Positions 27,401-34,247 of a stretch of 34,247 bases of DNA are shown one piece after another. A model generated the notes under the pieces. It made no database searches. It was not told the DNA's origin and saw nothing but the letters and a program-made list of their open reading frames with translations. The stretch covers positions 1 through 34,247 of the forward strand of contig JANJUX010000055.1 in the NCBI GenBank assembly GCA_024710355.1, written 5' to 3'. Within the stretch, counting starts at the first letter, position 1. Each line of letters starts with the position of its first letter. The stretch is from Candidatus Rifleibacteriota bacterium (lineage in GTDB: Bacteria > Muiribacteriota > Ozemobacteria > Ozemobacterales > Ozemobacteraceae). The translations under genes and the position numbers were made by a program.

Positions 27401-28820
27401 GGTGACCGGCAGTGCTGCGGGCGGCAAAGGCTTCGGCGGCTGCGGCATCGGCCACGAATTCTTCAATCAATACGTGCCCGTCGATGCCGCCAAAACCGAA
27501 AGCGCTCAGGGCGCAGCGTCTTGGCAGGCCGGGTTCGCGGGGTTCCCAGGGGGTGGGCTGCTTGAGAATGTCGAATGGGCTTTTTTCGAGCTCGATTGCC
27601 GGGTCAGGGCTGTTAAAATTGGCTTCGGGCGGCAGTGTCTGGTTTTTCATCGCCAGCAGCAGTTTCATCAGGCCGGCGGCGCCGGCGCCGGTGAGCAGGT
27701 GCCCGACGTTTGATTTTACTGAGCCGATGATGCATTTGCGGTCGGGCAGTGGCAGACCTTTCCAGAGCTGTCTGAGGCTGTCGAGTTCAACGGCGTCACC
27801 CTTGGGGGTACCGGTGCCGTGGCATTCGACGAGCTGAATGTCCTGTGGTTGCCAGCCGGCCTGGCGGTAGGCGGCGTGCATGGCGCGCAGCTGTCCTTCA
27901 GAATCCGGGGCCAGCAGGCTGCCACCGACGTCGTTTGCGAGACCGATGCCGCGAATGACGCCGTAGATTTTGTCGTTGCCCTGCAGCGCGTCTTCGAGGC
28001 GCTTGAGCACGAAGATGCCGGCACCCTCACCAACGACGAGGCCGTCGGCGTTCTTGTCGAACGGGCGGCAGATGCCGCTGGGCGACAGAGCATGCAGCTG
28101 GGTGAAGCCCATCTGGGTAAATTGCGATGAGGGGCGGCAGACACCACCGGTGAGCACCGCATCGGCTCTGCCGGCGGTCAGCTCTTCGCAGGCGAGTTTG
28201 ATCGCATAAAGTGACGAGGCGCAGGCGGCATCGAGCGTATAGTTCCCGCCGCCGAGGCCAAGAGCCGTTGCCAGCAGCCCGGCCGGCAGTTCTGCCGAGA
28301 AGCGGTTCAGCGGGTTGCCGATGAACAGGTTATCAAGCTGCAGTGGCGCGTTTTTCAGCCGGTTTTTGAGAATCTGCAGGTTCAGCTCGCGGGTGATCTG
28401 CGAGGTGGTGTCGGTCGGCAGAACGATATTGGCGAGAATCACCTGCACCCGGTTCAGATCGAGCCCGGCAGTGTCGGCGTCGAAAAAGGCGTCGCGCCCG
28501 GCCTGCAGTGTCAGCAGGAACAGCGGGTCGAGGGTGTCGAGCAGCTCTGCCGGCAGGTTCAGGCCGTTGTAATTGCGCGGCATTTTTTTGATCGAGCAGT
28601 TGCGTGGCGAACGCACCCGGTCAGCAACCGCCGGTTTCGGATCGTGGTAATTGGCCGCAGGCTCGGGCCAGCGGTTGTCTGGAACAGTGTCGGCAGCGCT
28701 TCTGGCCGCAGCGATCATCTGCCAGAAGTCGTCGAGACTGTCAGCGCCGGGGAAAATCCCCCCAATTCCGGTTATTGCAATGGCAAGAGGGGTCTGGCTG
28801 CGGTCGCTGGCGGTCATCAT
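21456..28820 (-). CDS. PUFA-synthase-type megasynthase: KS-CLF-AT-linker-DH-DH
   Basis: Domains by residue: KS (about 10-440) with Cys200 in DAACASSL, His334 (CHGTGTP) and His374 (SNVGHLL); a second KS-like chain-length factor (about 480-930) whose Cys site is replaced by Glu672 and whose HGTGT motif reads NGSGS; AT (about 1060-1390) with Ser1163 in GYSLGE; an Ala/Pro-rich linker (about 1410-1630); then four FabA-like hot-dog folds as two pairs (starting near 1637, 1892, 2113 and 2308). Folds two and four keep catalytic His (His1932 in HFCDDQVMPG, His2348 in HFYQDPVIPG); folds one and three lack it. This resembles PfaC with an AT inserted, or thraustochytrid OrfB (KS-CLF-AT) fused to DH-DH. 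It overlaps the upstream gene by ATGA. I avoid the symbol pfaC because of the extra AT. Confidence 0.93.
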   Translation of the reverse strand: MMTASDRSQTPLAIAITGIGGIFPGADSLDDFWQMIAAARSAADTVPDNRWPEPAANYHDPKPAVADRVRSPRNCSIKKMPRNYNGLNLPAELLDTLDPLFLLTLQAGRDAFFDADTAGLDLNRVQVILANIVLPTDTTSQITRELNLQILKNRLKNAPLQLDNLFIGNPLNRFSAELPAGLLATALGLGGGNYTLDAACASSLYAIKLACEELTAGRADAVLTGGVCRPSSQFTQMGFTQLHALSPSGICRPFDKNADGLVVGEGAGIFVLKRLEDALQGNDKIYGVIRGIGLANDVGGSLLAPDSEGQLRAMHAAYRQAGWQPQDIQLVECHGTGTPKGDAVELDSLRQLWKGLPLPDRKCIIGSVKSNVGHLLTGAGAAGLMKLLLAMKNQTLPPEANFNSPDPAIELEKSPFDILKQPTPWEPREPGLPRRCALSAFGFGGIDGHVLIEEFVADAAAAEAFAARSTAGHQQKPVSEPAVKPAQEPCEIAIVAVDTRAGRLKNVTEFQEAVFNCRPERGRLPEGRHPCSLDEKWLVEGSYVDEISITPGQFKISPREIPEILPQQLLMLQTVDGALARLTGNRSNNLRWGVFMGIALDFESTNFASRWGMKTDLQANGLGEFPADKLSDAITPPLNNPRTVGALGGIVASRIAREYNAGGPSHTFSSGENSGLSALEAALRALQRHEIDTAVVGAVDMAGDLRHLLAADTLRPFARNGISVPFDEASEGSFPGEGAVALVLKRKEDAIADGDRVIAVINGLGKANAAAMNDSGSGTEACLRAMQQAWNESGLRPESLGLIETNGSGSPAEDTIEAAAMSRFMPARSTDESTRFQRNDQLCALSSTKMVIGHTGAAAGLFSLAKAALCLHQQILPGYKLLKKPIAALKKREDFFFTPDTPQYWLRNRINGPRIAAVNSISIDGSYYHAVLSEFEDEQQLSEKAQAADCRARVFPAGAPAEAIFIVGGENACDLRERLSALRNLEAASVHELARDYWNTYPPRPEARLFAGVVADSLPELRRRVEYAVKHLYNNEDRPITAGPETNDRVFFNPRPNALNGKVAFVFPGSGNHFLGMGAELGMTWPEHLRRLDSQFELLAAQFSPRQILPWRLSYPDGWETEAMRDLIADHNSLVFSHVSCCAMVSDVVRGFGIEPQVIMGYSLGETAGNFATRTWRERDEMVRRMRRSNLFTSELIGRYNSPRKHWGLDENAEIDWLLGVVSCPAFEVEKLIRKGDQAYILIENTPEECVIGGNRPAVEDLIRKIGKTFFVLEGVSSVHCEAALPVAEEYRALHLYDCHPPTGMTFISSGLGTVFTPEPEASADSIRSQCVGRINFPKCVETAYSEGARVFLEIGPRASMSRMIGNILGNRPHFARSALLFGQSQNSTMLRFLANVAAEGVRVDLAPLYRERESIEIRRKSNAAPVVVKTGYQIQSLAALLPQTSTAPALSSLSAPPPPFFEPGLKMPAPEITVPLVHEIEQNTFKQPLNLKAAVAALSTPPAAPAAPAAAPVPEINALMTAIQQAQEPEMTDFSTSTEYFPDTETNYMNTNNQQPSAASQVINEWKTAQQATAGAHAAFLSFSNSMIQAQANLLAQQIQLLQAVPAGEMQAIEQALYAAPVSARMTAPAVPAFARRMPKPYNGPVFLDWKGSMDFAIGKIGNCLGEYFAPIDAFPTRVRLPDIPLNFVDRIVLVEGEKGSLGKGRTVTQHDVYPDGWYLDNYCMPTGLAVEAGQADLFLSGWLGIDFKTKGIAKYRLLDAVVTFHGPLPRPGDTINYDIKVDRFIRQANTYLFFFEFDGSIDGKHLITMRNGCAGFFTDQQLADGKGIVLTPEDTCLDPRPNLPGRELLPAMQIESFDDTALDALRRGDLATAFGPQFADLGIVPQTIPTGQMAMIDRITEINPTGGRFGLGQIKAEIDIPKNAWFLTQHFCDDQVMPGTLMYESCMQSLRVFLLRMGWIAPSATCAFEPVIDVQSQLRCRGQVIPGVKKALYDISIKEMGYGPEPYVIADALMFADGNRIVQVLNMSIRLSGASRESIEALWQNRRQATGAPAQIPAYTEAAPAVAQHPEMLPAIYTGQQILEYAIGKPSLCFGEQFKVFDSERFLARLPNPPFLFVDRITMVNAEFMKIKTGGTVQGQFDIRPDHWFFKANRQTSIPFSVMLEFPLQVCGWYSCYMGSAATSSKDLHYRNLDGSAVLYEDVNINSGTLTATVKSTKAANSAGMLIQSFDLLVTQGDRKIYEGQTTFGFFSKEALADQVGLRGIQTYEPSAAESARHVDFALERTAPVAPDDATPVTLNGLTLPGSCYLMLDRITLFVPDGGPAGLGFVRGTKAVNPGEWFFKAHFYQDPVIPGSLGLESFMQLLKVAAMHRWGNQLAGRPCHFQPMAVGQKHIWSYRGQVIPKDKLVTVDACITRIDDADHLIVAEGFLKVDGRIIYSMKDFALRVVIDG

Positions 28821-31800
28821 TCGGCTCCGATTACTTTTCTGAGTTTAAAAGCGTTGCTTAAGTTTTCGTTGAGAGTGCATTCATAGCCATCGAGGCGGGC
28901 GATCAGGCGGCCCTGGGCATCAACGAAGTCGATGTCGGCGGCGGCCTGCATGCTGCCAAGGCGGCGGGTGCGTGCGACGATCACCACGTCACGGCCATCG
29001 AAGCTGCTGACATACTGGCGGTAGCGGCGCGCGAAACCGGGCAGTGAAGGTGCGCCACAGGCCTGGGTGGTCCAGAGAATCAGCAGCTGGTAAGCCGCAT
29101 CGATGGCGAGCGGGTCTGAGCACCAGTTGTTGAACATGGGTCTGGCAAACCAGGCAGCCGGCGGCTGCGAGCTTCTGCTGACGGCGATAATGCCATATTC
29201 AGACCAGCCTTCGACCGCGGTCAGCGATTTGAAGAATTCGCCATGAAAGAGGTGGCTGGCGTAGGCTTCATTGATCGAATCAGGGTAAACCATGCGTGCA
29301 TCGGTCTTTTCGGGTAGCGGTGCCTTGGCAGGCAGTGCCTCGGCGAGCAGAACGTCGGCACGGGCGTTGATCATTTCGCGGCCATTGACGGTGGTTCTGA
29401 TTTCGCAGCTGACCCGGTAGCCTTCAGTAGAGCGTTCCGGCTTACTGGCATACAGACCGAGTGTCACCTGCTGGCTTTTGAGAACGACGCCTTTGAGAAT
29501 GCGCATTTCGTCATAACCGGCGAACTGCAGGCCAGGGTTGCGCATTACCGCGGCCTGCGACATCAGTTCGCCGGCCACTGCCATCGGCAGCACCGGGTCG
29601 CCGTTCAGCACATGGTCTTTGAGCCAGGCATTCTCTTTGAGGTTGAGCTCAAAGTCGAATGCCTTAACGAACTTTTTTCCGGGTTCCGGTGCCCCCTGTT
29701 CTTCAAGAGTGCCCATGATGCCGATTTCTACGGCATTTTCGCCCGGATTCGACAGCTCGATGACCGGCTGTCGCGCTCCTTCGAGCAAGGGAATCAGGCC
29801 GATACCCTCGGCAATGAAGACATTGCGCAGGGCCGGCGTTACCATACCGCCATCCCAGGGGCCCCAGTTGAATGCCATGACCCGGCATTCAGGGCGCAGT
29901 ATGCGCAGTTTCTGGGCTGCCTTGTTGAGAACTTCGTTGGCCATGGCATAATCGACCTGACCAAGTCGGCCACCGCGCCCTGAGAAAGACGAGAACAGCA
30001 CGACAGCTTTAAGGTTGTCTTTGATAACGGCTTTAAGCACATGGCGCAGACCGGCGACCTTGGTGTCGATGACGTCATCTAGCATTTCGCGGGTCTTGTC
30101 TTCGATGCGGCGGTCACGCAGAACGCCGGCACCGTGAATCAGGCCGGTGATCTGTCCGGCTTCGGCACGTGCCTGTTCGATGACCCGCTCGGTGTCTTCG
30201 CCGTTGCGGATATCGACAGAGTAGTAGAATGCCTTACCGCCGGTCTGGTTGATTCTGGCAAGATTCTGCAGAACTTCGCGGTTGGCCATGGCAGATTTGA
30301 ATTCGGCTTCGAGGTCTTTGGGCGTCATTTTGCGCCCGCTGTTCTTGAGCAGTGCTTCTTTGATGGCCGGTTCGGCGGTCAGGCCGTTGAGCCAGGCCGG
30401 TTCAGCCTTCGGGGCCGGTGAACGGCCGAGCAGAACCATGGTGGTTTTGTATTTTTCGGCGAAAGCGATCGCGGTTTCGGCGGTGACGCCGCGGGCGCCA
30501 CCGGTAACCAGCACCACATCACCCTTCTGGAAATTAGCCGGCGCCTCGGCATCTTCGCTGAGCGCTGCTTCGACTTCTTCGATCGTATAGCGGGTCGAGC
30601 GGGTCAGGCCGGTTTCAATCGGGCCTTTGCAGACCAGTTCTGCGGTCAGCTTGGCGGCGGCATCGTCGCTGTTTTTGAAACGATAGTCAAGATCGATGGC
30701 TCGCGGAGTAACTTCGGGCCATTCGTATCTGATGGTTTTGATCAGACCGGCAAGGCCGCCCTGAACCGGGTCAACCGTTCTGGTAATTGATTCAAGGCCG
30801 AAGTTGCCGTCGAGTCGCGCAACTGTAGCGACGAGGCCGGCATTTTTCCTGATAACCGGGCCGGTTTTCTGAACGGCCATGAACACGTCTTTGAGCCATT
30901 CTTCTGAAGGGCTTTCCCAGAGGTTCATTGCGGCACGCTCAGGCACCGGGGCGAGCACGATCAGGCCTTTGATGTTGTCATCGCAGCTGCCCGAGGTCAG
31001 TTCGGTGAGGCTGTGCTTTTCTGCGGCTATGCCCTGCACGGCGAAGTTGCTGATCAGAGCATCGGCCAGTTCGGGGTCGTCGTTGGTGACGATAACGCGG
31101 TCGCCGTCGTTGAGAACGATGGGTCCCGAGGCTTCGGCGGGCAGTTCAGCGATTCTGAGCACTGTGCGTCTGATCGGGCAGTTGGCGGCAACGCGGGCCG
31201 GGGCAGAAGCGGTCTGCGCCGGGGCGGCCACGGGGGCGGGGGCACTCTGAGCCGGTGCCGCGACTGGTGCGGGCTGGCTGGCTCTGGCTGCCGGCGCCGG
31301 GGTGGTCGGGTTCAGATACCCGAGAATCTGGGCAATCGTTCTGAACTTGCCAAGGTCGCCGGGCTGAACTACCGGTGCTTCGGGCACCCTTTCCTGGAAG
31401 GCCGAAAGAATCTCGACGCGCTTGATCGAGTCGATGCCGAGATCGGCTTCCATATCCATGTCGGGGTTGAGCATATCGGTCGGGTAACCGGTCTTGTCGG
31501 CGATTACTTCAAGAAGCACCGCGTCGAACCTGTTCCCCGAAGCGGCCGCAGGTGCTGCCACTTGAGTCTGAACCGCTGCCGGCACTGAAACATCAGCCGA
31601 CAGCGCTACCGACTTTGGGCGCGAACCGCCGATGAATTCAATGATCTGCGTCAGGGTGCGCAGCTTGCCGAGCTGGTCGGGCTGAATGACCGGCGCGTCG
31701 GGCAGGCGTTCCTGAACTGCCGACATGATTTCGACGCGTTTGATCGAGTCGATGCCGAGGTCGGCTTCCATATCCATGTCGAGATTCAGCATGTCGGCGG

Positions 31801-34247
31801 GGTAGCCGGTTTTTTCGCTGACGATTTCAATCAGAATCGGCTGAACATTACTGGAAGGGCCCCCCGCTGCCGGGCTGCTCTGCACAGCCCCTGCTGTCGG
31901 CATTGCCGCTGCTGGCTGGGCCGCGCTGCTTCCGGCTCCGAGGTGCTGCAGAATCTGCGTCAGGGTGCGCAGCTTGCCGAGCTGGTCGGGCTGCACCACC
32001 GGCGCTTCCGGCAGGCGTTCCTGCATCGCCGACATGATTTCGACACGCTTGATCGAGTCGATACCGAGATCGGCTTCCATGTCCATGTCGAGATTCAGCA
32101 TTTCAATCGGGTAACCGGTCTTTTCGCTGACTACTTCAAGCAGAACCGGCTGAATTTTTGCAGAGGCGTTACTGGCTGCCGCGGCCGGGGCCGGGCTGGC
32201 GACCTGCTGCGGGGCAGCGGCTGCCGGGGCTGGCGCTGCTGCGCTGCCGGCGCTGAGGTGTTCGAGAATCTGCGTCAGGGTGCGCAGCTTGCCGAGCTGG
32301 TCGGGCTGTACCACCGGTGCTTCCGGCAGGCGTTCCTGCATCGATGACATGATTTCGACACGCTTGATCGAGTCGATGCCGAGATCGGCTTCCATGTCCA
32401 TGTCGGGGTTCAGCATTTCGAGCGGGTAGCCAGTCTTTTCACTGACGACGTCGAGCAGAATGCTTCTGACTTTGCCGGCATCCGGGCCGGTTTTGACCGG
32501 AGCCGCAGCTGCGACCGGGGCTGGTGCAGGCGCCTGCGGCCGGGGTGCGGGCTGGGGTGCCGGTGCCGGTTTGGCGGCTTCAGGAGCCATGACCGGCCTG
32601 GCCGGTGCCTGTGGGGCAACTGGCGCGACCGGAGCTACCGGGGCGGCCTGAATTCTGGCTGCGACGGGCGGCGCGACGGGCTGCGGCGGTGCGGGCGGCA
32701 TCATCGGCTGCTGCCATGCCTGTGGCTGCTGCATGGCCGGCTGGGCCTGGCTGACCATCTGCTGGCTGCCACTGATCAGCGCCATGATGGTTTTCTGTGC
32801 CTGTTCCTGACCTTCGAGAAAGCGGCGGTGCAGGTCGGCAGTCTGCTGTTGCAGCTGCTGCAGGGCTGAAAGGGTTTCGCGTGAAAGTTTGAGAGCTTCT
32901 AAATTTACAGGTTGACTGGTCATAAGATTGTTTGCCTGAGGGGCTGCCGGCGTTACCGGAACCACGTTCCGGCTGGCAGCAGAGTTGGAATTTGTCGAAA
33001 CAACCGGGTTAACCGGGGTGGGCTGTGTCATGGTAACCGGCTGGCGCTGGGCCGCTGGCATGCTCGCAGTCGGGGCAACCGGAGCCGGTGCCGCCGGGCG
33101 GGCAGCTGGCTGCACTGCGACCGGTGCGGCTGGTGCCTGTGGGGCCTGAACGCCTGCAGTTGCGGCGGTAACTCTTACCGGGGCCGGTTTGGCGATTTCC
33201 GCCATCGCCTGCAGCTGAGCTTTGGATTTATAGTTGGCGCCGGAAACCGGGAAGGTCAGCTTCGGCTTGCCATCTTTCGGCTGGGCGGCCAGCCATTCGG
33301 CACCGTTCTGCCAGCGATTCAGGTCGAGCTGATAGCCCATGGCCGCCAGCTGTGCCAGAACGCGGCCGAGGTCGTGCAGACCCGAACGTTTGCCGGCCGA
33401 AGAATCGAGAGCGATGATCGTGCAGTCGCGGCCTTCGAGAATCGCCTTGATCAGACCGGTCATCTTGCCGCCCGGGCCGGCTTCGATGAAGGTTCTGATG
33501 CCGTCGGCATACATCTTTTCGATGATTTCGACAAAACGCACCTGGTTCGCCAGCTGGAAACCAAGAAGCTTTTTCGCCGCATCGGCCTTACTCGGGTAGA
33601 CTTCGGCGGTGGTGTTGGCGTAAACCGGGCATTTCAGCTTGCTGAATTTTTCATCGGCAAGGAAAGCATGGAAAGGCTCGGCCGCATCGGCGACGAACGA
33701 ACTATGGAAAGCGCCGGCAACATTGAGAACGGTTGCCCGCAGTTTGCGGTCTTTGAAAATGTTCTTCGACTTTTCAATTTCGGCGGTCGGGCCAGACAGA
33801 ACAACCTGTGCCGGTGAGTTGTGATTGGCGACCACAAGCTGCAGGCCGGTTTCGGCGATGACCGCTTCAACGGCGCTGCGTTCGGCAGCTACGGCGATCA
33901 TGCCGCCGCGGTCGCCTTTTCCCTGAGCCATCAGCTGGCCGCGTTTGCGCGAAATTCGTGCGAGGGCGGCGCTGTCGAAAGCACCGGCGGCGCACAGGCT
34001 TACCAGTTCGCCGTATGAATGGCCGGCGAAGCAGTTGGCTTCGACGCCGAAGGCTTCAAGGGCTTTGAACTGGCCGAGAGCGATGGCTCCGATGGCCGGC
34101 TGGGCGATATCGGTGGCGCGCAGGCGTTCGTCGTTCAGTTTGTCTTTTTCGGCGTCATAGGTCGGCCGCGGGAAAACGTAGTCGATCAGATTATTGCCCG
34201 CCGCGTCGATGGCGCCGATTTCTCTGGTCGATTCTTCGAGAACGGTG
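28817..34247 (-). CDS. pfaA: PfaA-like megasynthase, 5' partial: AT-4xACP-KR-DH
   Basis: The frame is open to the right edge of the window; the ATG at 33931 is internal to the AT domain, as the AT active site (GHSYGE, Ser codon at 34016-34018) lies upstream of it. A KS should precede it. After the AT come an Ala/Pro/Gln-rich linker (about 32480-33200) and four tandem ACPs with Ser codons at 32369-32371, 32054-32056, 31745-31747 and 31427-31429 (each in GIDSIKR). A KR follows, with TGGARGV (near 30500) and the FSS...DYAMANE catalytic region (near 29940-30000). A PKS-type DH closes the protein: His codon at 29612-29614 (DHVLNGDPVLP) and Asp near 29099 (SDPLAIDAAYQ). This is the PfaA order. It stops by overlap with the next ATG. 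Confidence 0.9.
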   Translation of the reverse strand, partial: TVLEESTREIGAIDAAGNNLIDYVFPRPTYDAEKDKLNDERLRATDIAQPAIGAIALGQFKALEAFGVEANCFAGHSYGELVSLCAAGAFDSAALARISRKRGQLMAQGKGDRGGMIAVAAERSAVEAVIAETGLQLVVANHNSPAQVVLSGPTAEIEKSKNIFKDRKLRATVLNVAGAFHSSFVADAAEPFHAFLADEKFSKLKCPVYANTTAEVYPSKADAAKKLLGFQLANQVRFVEIIEKMYADGIRTFIEAGPGGKMTGLIKAILEGRDCTIIALDSSAGKRSGLHDLGRVLAQLAAMGYQLDLNRWQNGAEWLAAQPKDGKPKLTFPVSGANYKSKAQLQAMAEIAKPAPVRVTAATAGVQAPQAPAAPVAVQPAARPAAPAPVAPTASMPAAQRQPVTMTQPTPVNPVVSTNSNSAASRNVVPVTPAAPQANNLMTSQPVNLEALKLSRETLSALQQLQQQTADLHRRFLEGQEQAQKTIMALISGSQQMVSQAQPAMQQPQAWQQPMMPPAPPQPVAPPVAARIQAAPVAPVAPVAPQAPARPVMAPEAAKPAPAPQPAPRPQAPAPAPVAAAAPVKTGPDAGKVRSILLDVVSEKTGYPLEMLNPDMDMEADLGIDSIKRVEIMSSMQERLPEAPVVQPDQLGKLRTLTQILEHLSAGSAAAPAPAAAAPQQVASPAPAAAASNASAKIQPVLLEVVSEKTGYPIEMLNLDMDMEADLGIDSIKRVEIMSAMQERLPEAPVVQPDQLGKLRTLTQILQHLGAGSSAAQPAAAMPTAGAVQSSPAAGGPSSNVQPILIEIVSEKTGYPADMLNLDMDMEADLGIDSIKRVEIMSAVQERLPDAPVIQPDQLGKLRTLTQIIEFIGGSRPKSVALSADVSVPAAVQTQVAAPAAASGNRFDAVLLEVIADKTGYPTDMLNPDMDMEADLGIDSIKRVEILSAFQERVPEAPVVQPGDLGKFRTIAQILGYLNPTTPAPAARASQPAPVAAPAQSAPAPVAAPAQTASAPARVAANCPIRRTVLRIAELPAEASGPIVLNDGDRVIVTNDDPELADALISNFAVQGIAAEKHSLTELTSGSCDDNIKGLIVLAPVPERAAMNLWESPSEEWLKDVFMAVQKTGPVIRKNAGLVATVARLDGNFGLESITRTVDPVQGGLAGLIKTIRYEWPEVTPRAIDLDYRFKNSDDAAAKLTAELVCKGPIETGLTRSTRYTIEEVEAALSEDAEAPANFQKGDVVLVTGGARGVTAETAIAFAEKYKTTMVLLGRSPAPKAEPAWLNGLTAEPAIKEALLKNSGRKMTPKDLEAEFKSAMANREVLQNLARINQTGGKAFYYSVDIRNGEDTERVIEQARAEAGQITGLIHGAGVLRDRRIEDKTREMLDDVIDTKVAGLRHVLKAVIKDNLKAVVLFSSFSGRGGRLGQVDYAMANEVLNKAAQKLRILRPECRVMAFNWGPWDGGMVTPALRNVFIAEGIGLIPLLEGARQPVIELSNPGENAVEIGIMGTLEEQGAPEPGKKFVKAFDFELNLKENAWLKDHVLNGDPVLPMAVAGELMSQAAVMRNPGLQFAGYDEMRILKGVVLKSQQVTLGLYASKPERSTEGYRVSCEIRTTVNGREMINARADVLLAEALPAKAPLPEKTDARMVYPDSINEAYASHLFHGEFFKSLTAVEGWSEYGIIAVSRSSQPPAAWFARPMFNNWCSDPLAIDAAYQLLILWTTQACGAPSLPGFARRYRQYVSSFDGRDVVIVARTRRLGSMQAAADIDFVDAQGRLIARLDGYECTLNENLSNAFKLRKVIGAE
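31310..32475 (-). repeat. Four tandem acyl-carrier-protein repeats
   Basis: Four ACP copies, spaced 315, 309 and 318 bases between active-site Ser codons (103-106 residues), run through this stretch. Copies one to three share long identical protein blocks (DMDMEADLGIDSIKRVEIMS and LGKLRTLTQI); copy four is the most diverged. Ala/Pro linkers separate them and vary in length. The near identity of copies one and two at DNA level suggests recent duplication or gene conversion. In PUFA synthases the number of tandem ACPs raises output. Confidence 0.95.

Noticed and set aside
28817..33931. Start of the PfaA-like gene at the ATG at 33931
   Set aside because: The frame continues without a stop to the window edge and contains the AT active site GHSYGE upstream, so this ATG is internal.

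Overview
The window looks like a chromosomal segment of a moderately GC-rich, Gram-negative-type bacterium. It has secreted proteins with signal peptides, a periplasmic-type M23 peptidase, molybdate uptake, the MEP-pathway enzyme IspH and tight operons. The phylum cannot be fixed from the sequence alone. The first ~1.9 kb is clearly AT-richer than the rest and has a different style: two unknown genes separated by a long imperfect hairpin that resembles an integron attC site.

Layout. (a) 1-1900: AT-rich accessory stretch with two minus-strand hypothetical genes and inverted repeats. (b) 2119-6610, minus: MoxR-type AAA+ ATPase, DUF58 protein and transglutaminase-like membrane protein, a classic three-gene operon with ATGA overlaps. 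The MoxR protein has an unusual N-terminal TerB-like extension. (c) 6667-8075, minus: a secreted M23 peptidase and a small secreted unknown protein, with a good sigma70-type promoter at 8133-8161. (d) 8412-11392, plus: an ABC-F ATPase with a clear promoter and ~165-nt leader, a putative HExxH metallopeptidase and a GNAT acetyltransferase. (e) 11839-14070, plus: modABC, with a short ModC. (f) 14036-15937, minus: a membrane protein of the YdjM/DUF457 type and ispH; ispH and modC overlap tail to tail. (g) 15956-16740: an intergenic region with several strong inverted repeats, including a ~168-nt branched structure, and a 39-residue lysine-rich small protein with its own promoter and terminator-like stem-loop.

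(h) 16757-34247, minus: the centrepiece. One apparent operon runs from beyond the right edge: a PfaA-like megasynthase (AT, four tandem ACPs, KR, PKS-type DH; its N-terminus lies outside the window), a 2,454-residue PfaC/OrfB-like megasynthase (KS, chain-length factor, AT, four FabA-like hot-dog folds), then complete oleA, oleB, oleC and oleD. PUFA-synthase-type enzymes build polyunsaturated acyl chains. OleA-D join two acyl chains head to head and turn the product into a long-chain olefin. Co-transcription suggests one dedicated pathway to a polyunsaturated hydrocarbon or a related beta-keto or beta-lactone lipid. In Shewanella, PUFA-derived C31 polyene made by OleABCD is known, but as I recall from genes in separate loci. 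No enoyl reductase (PfaD) or phosphopantetheinyl transferase lies in the window; they may be further right or elsewhere.
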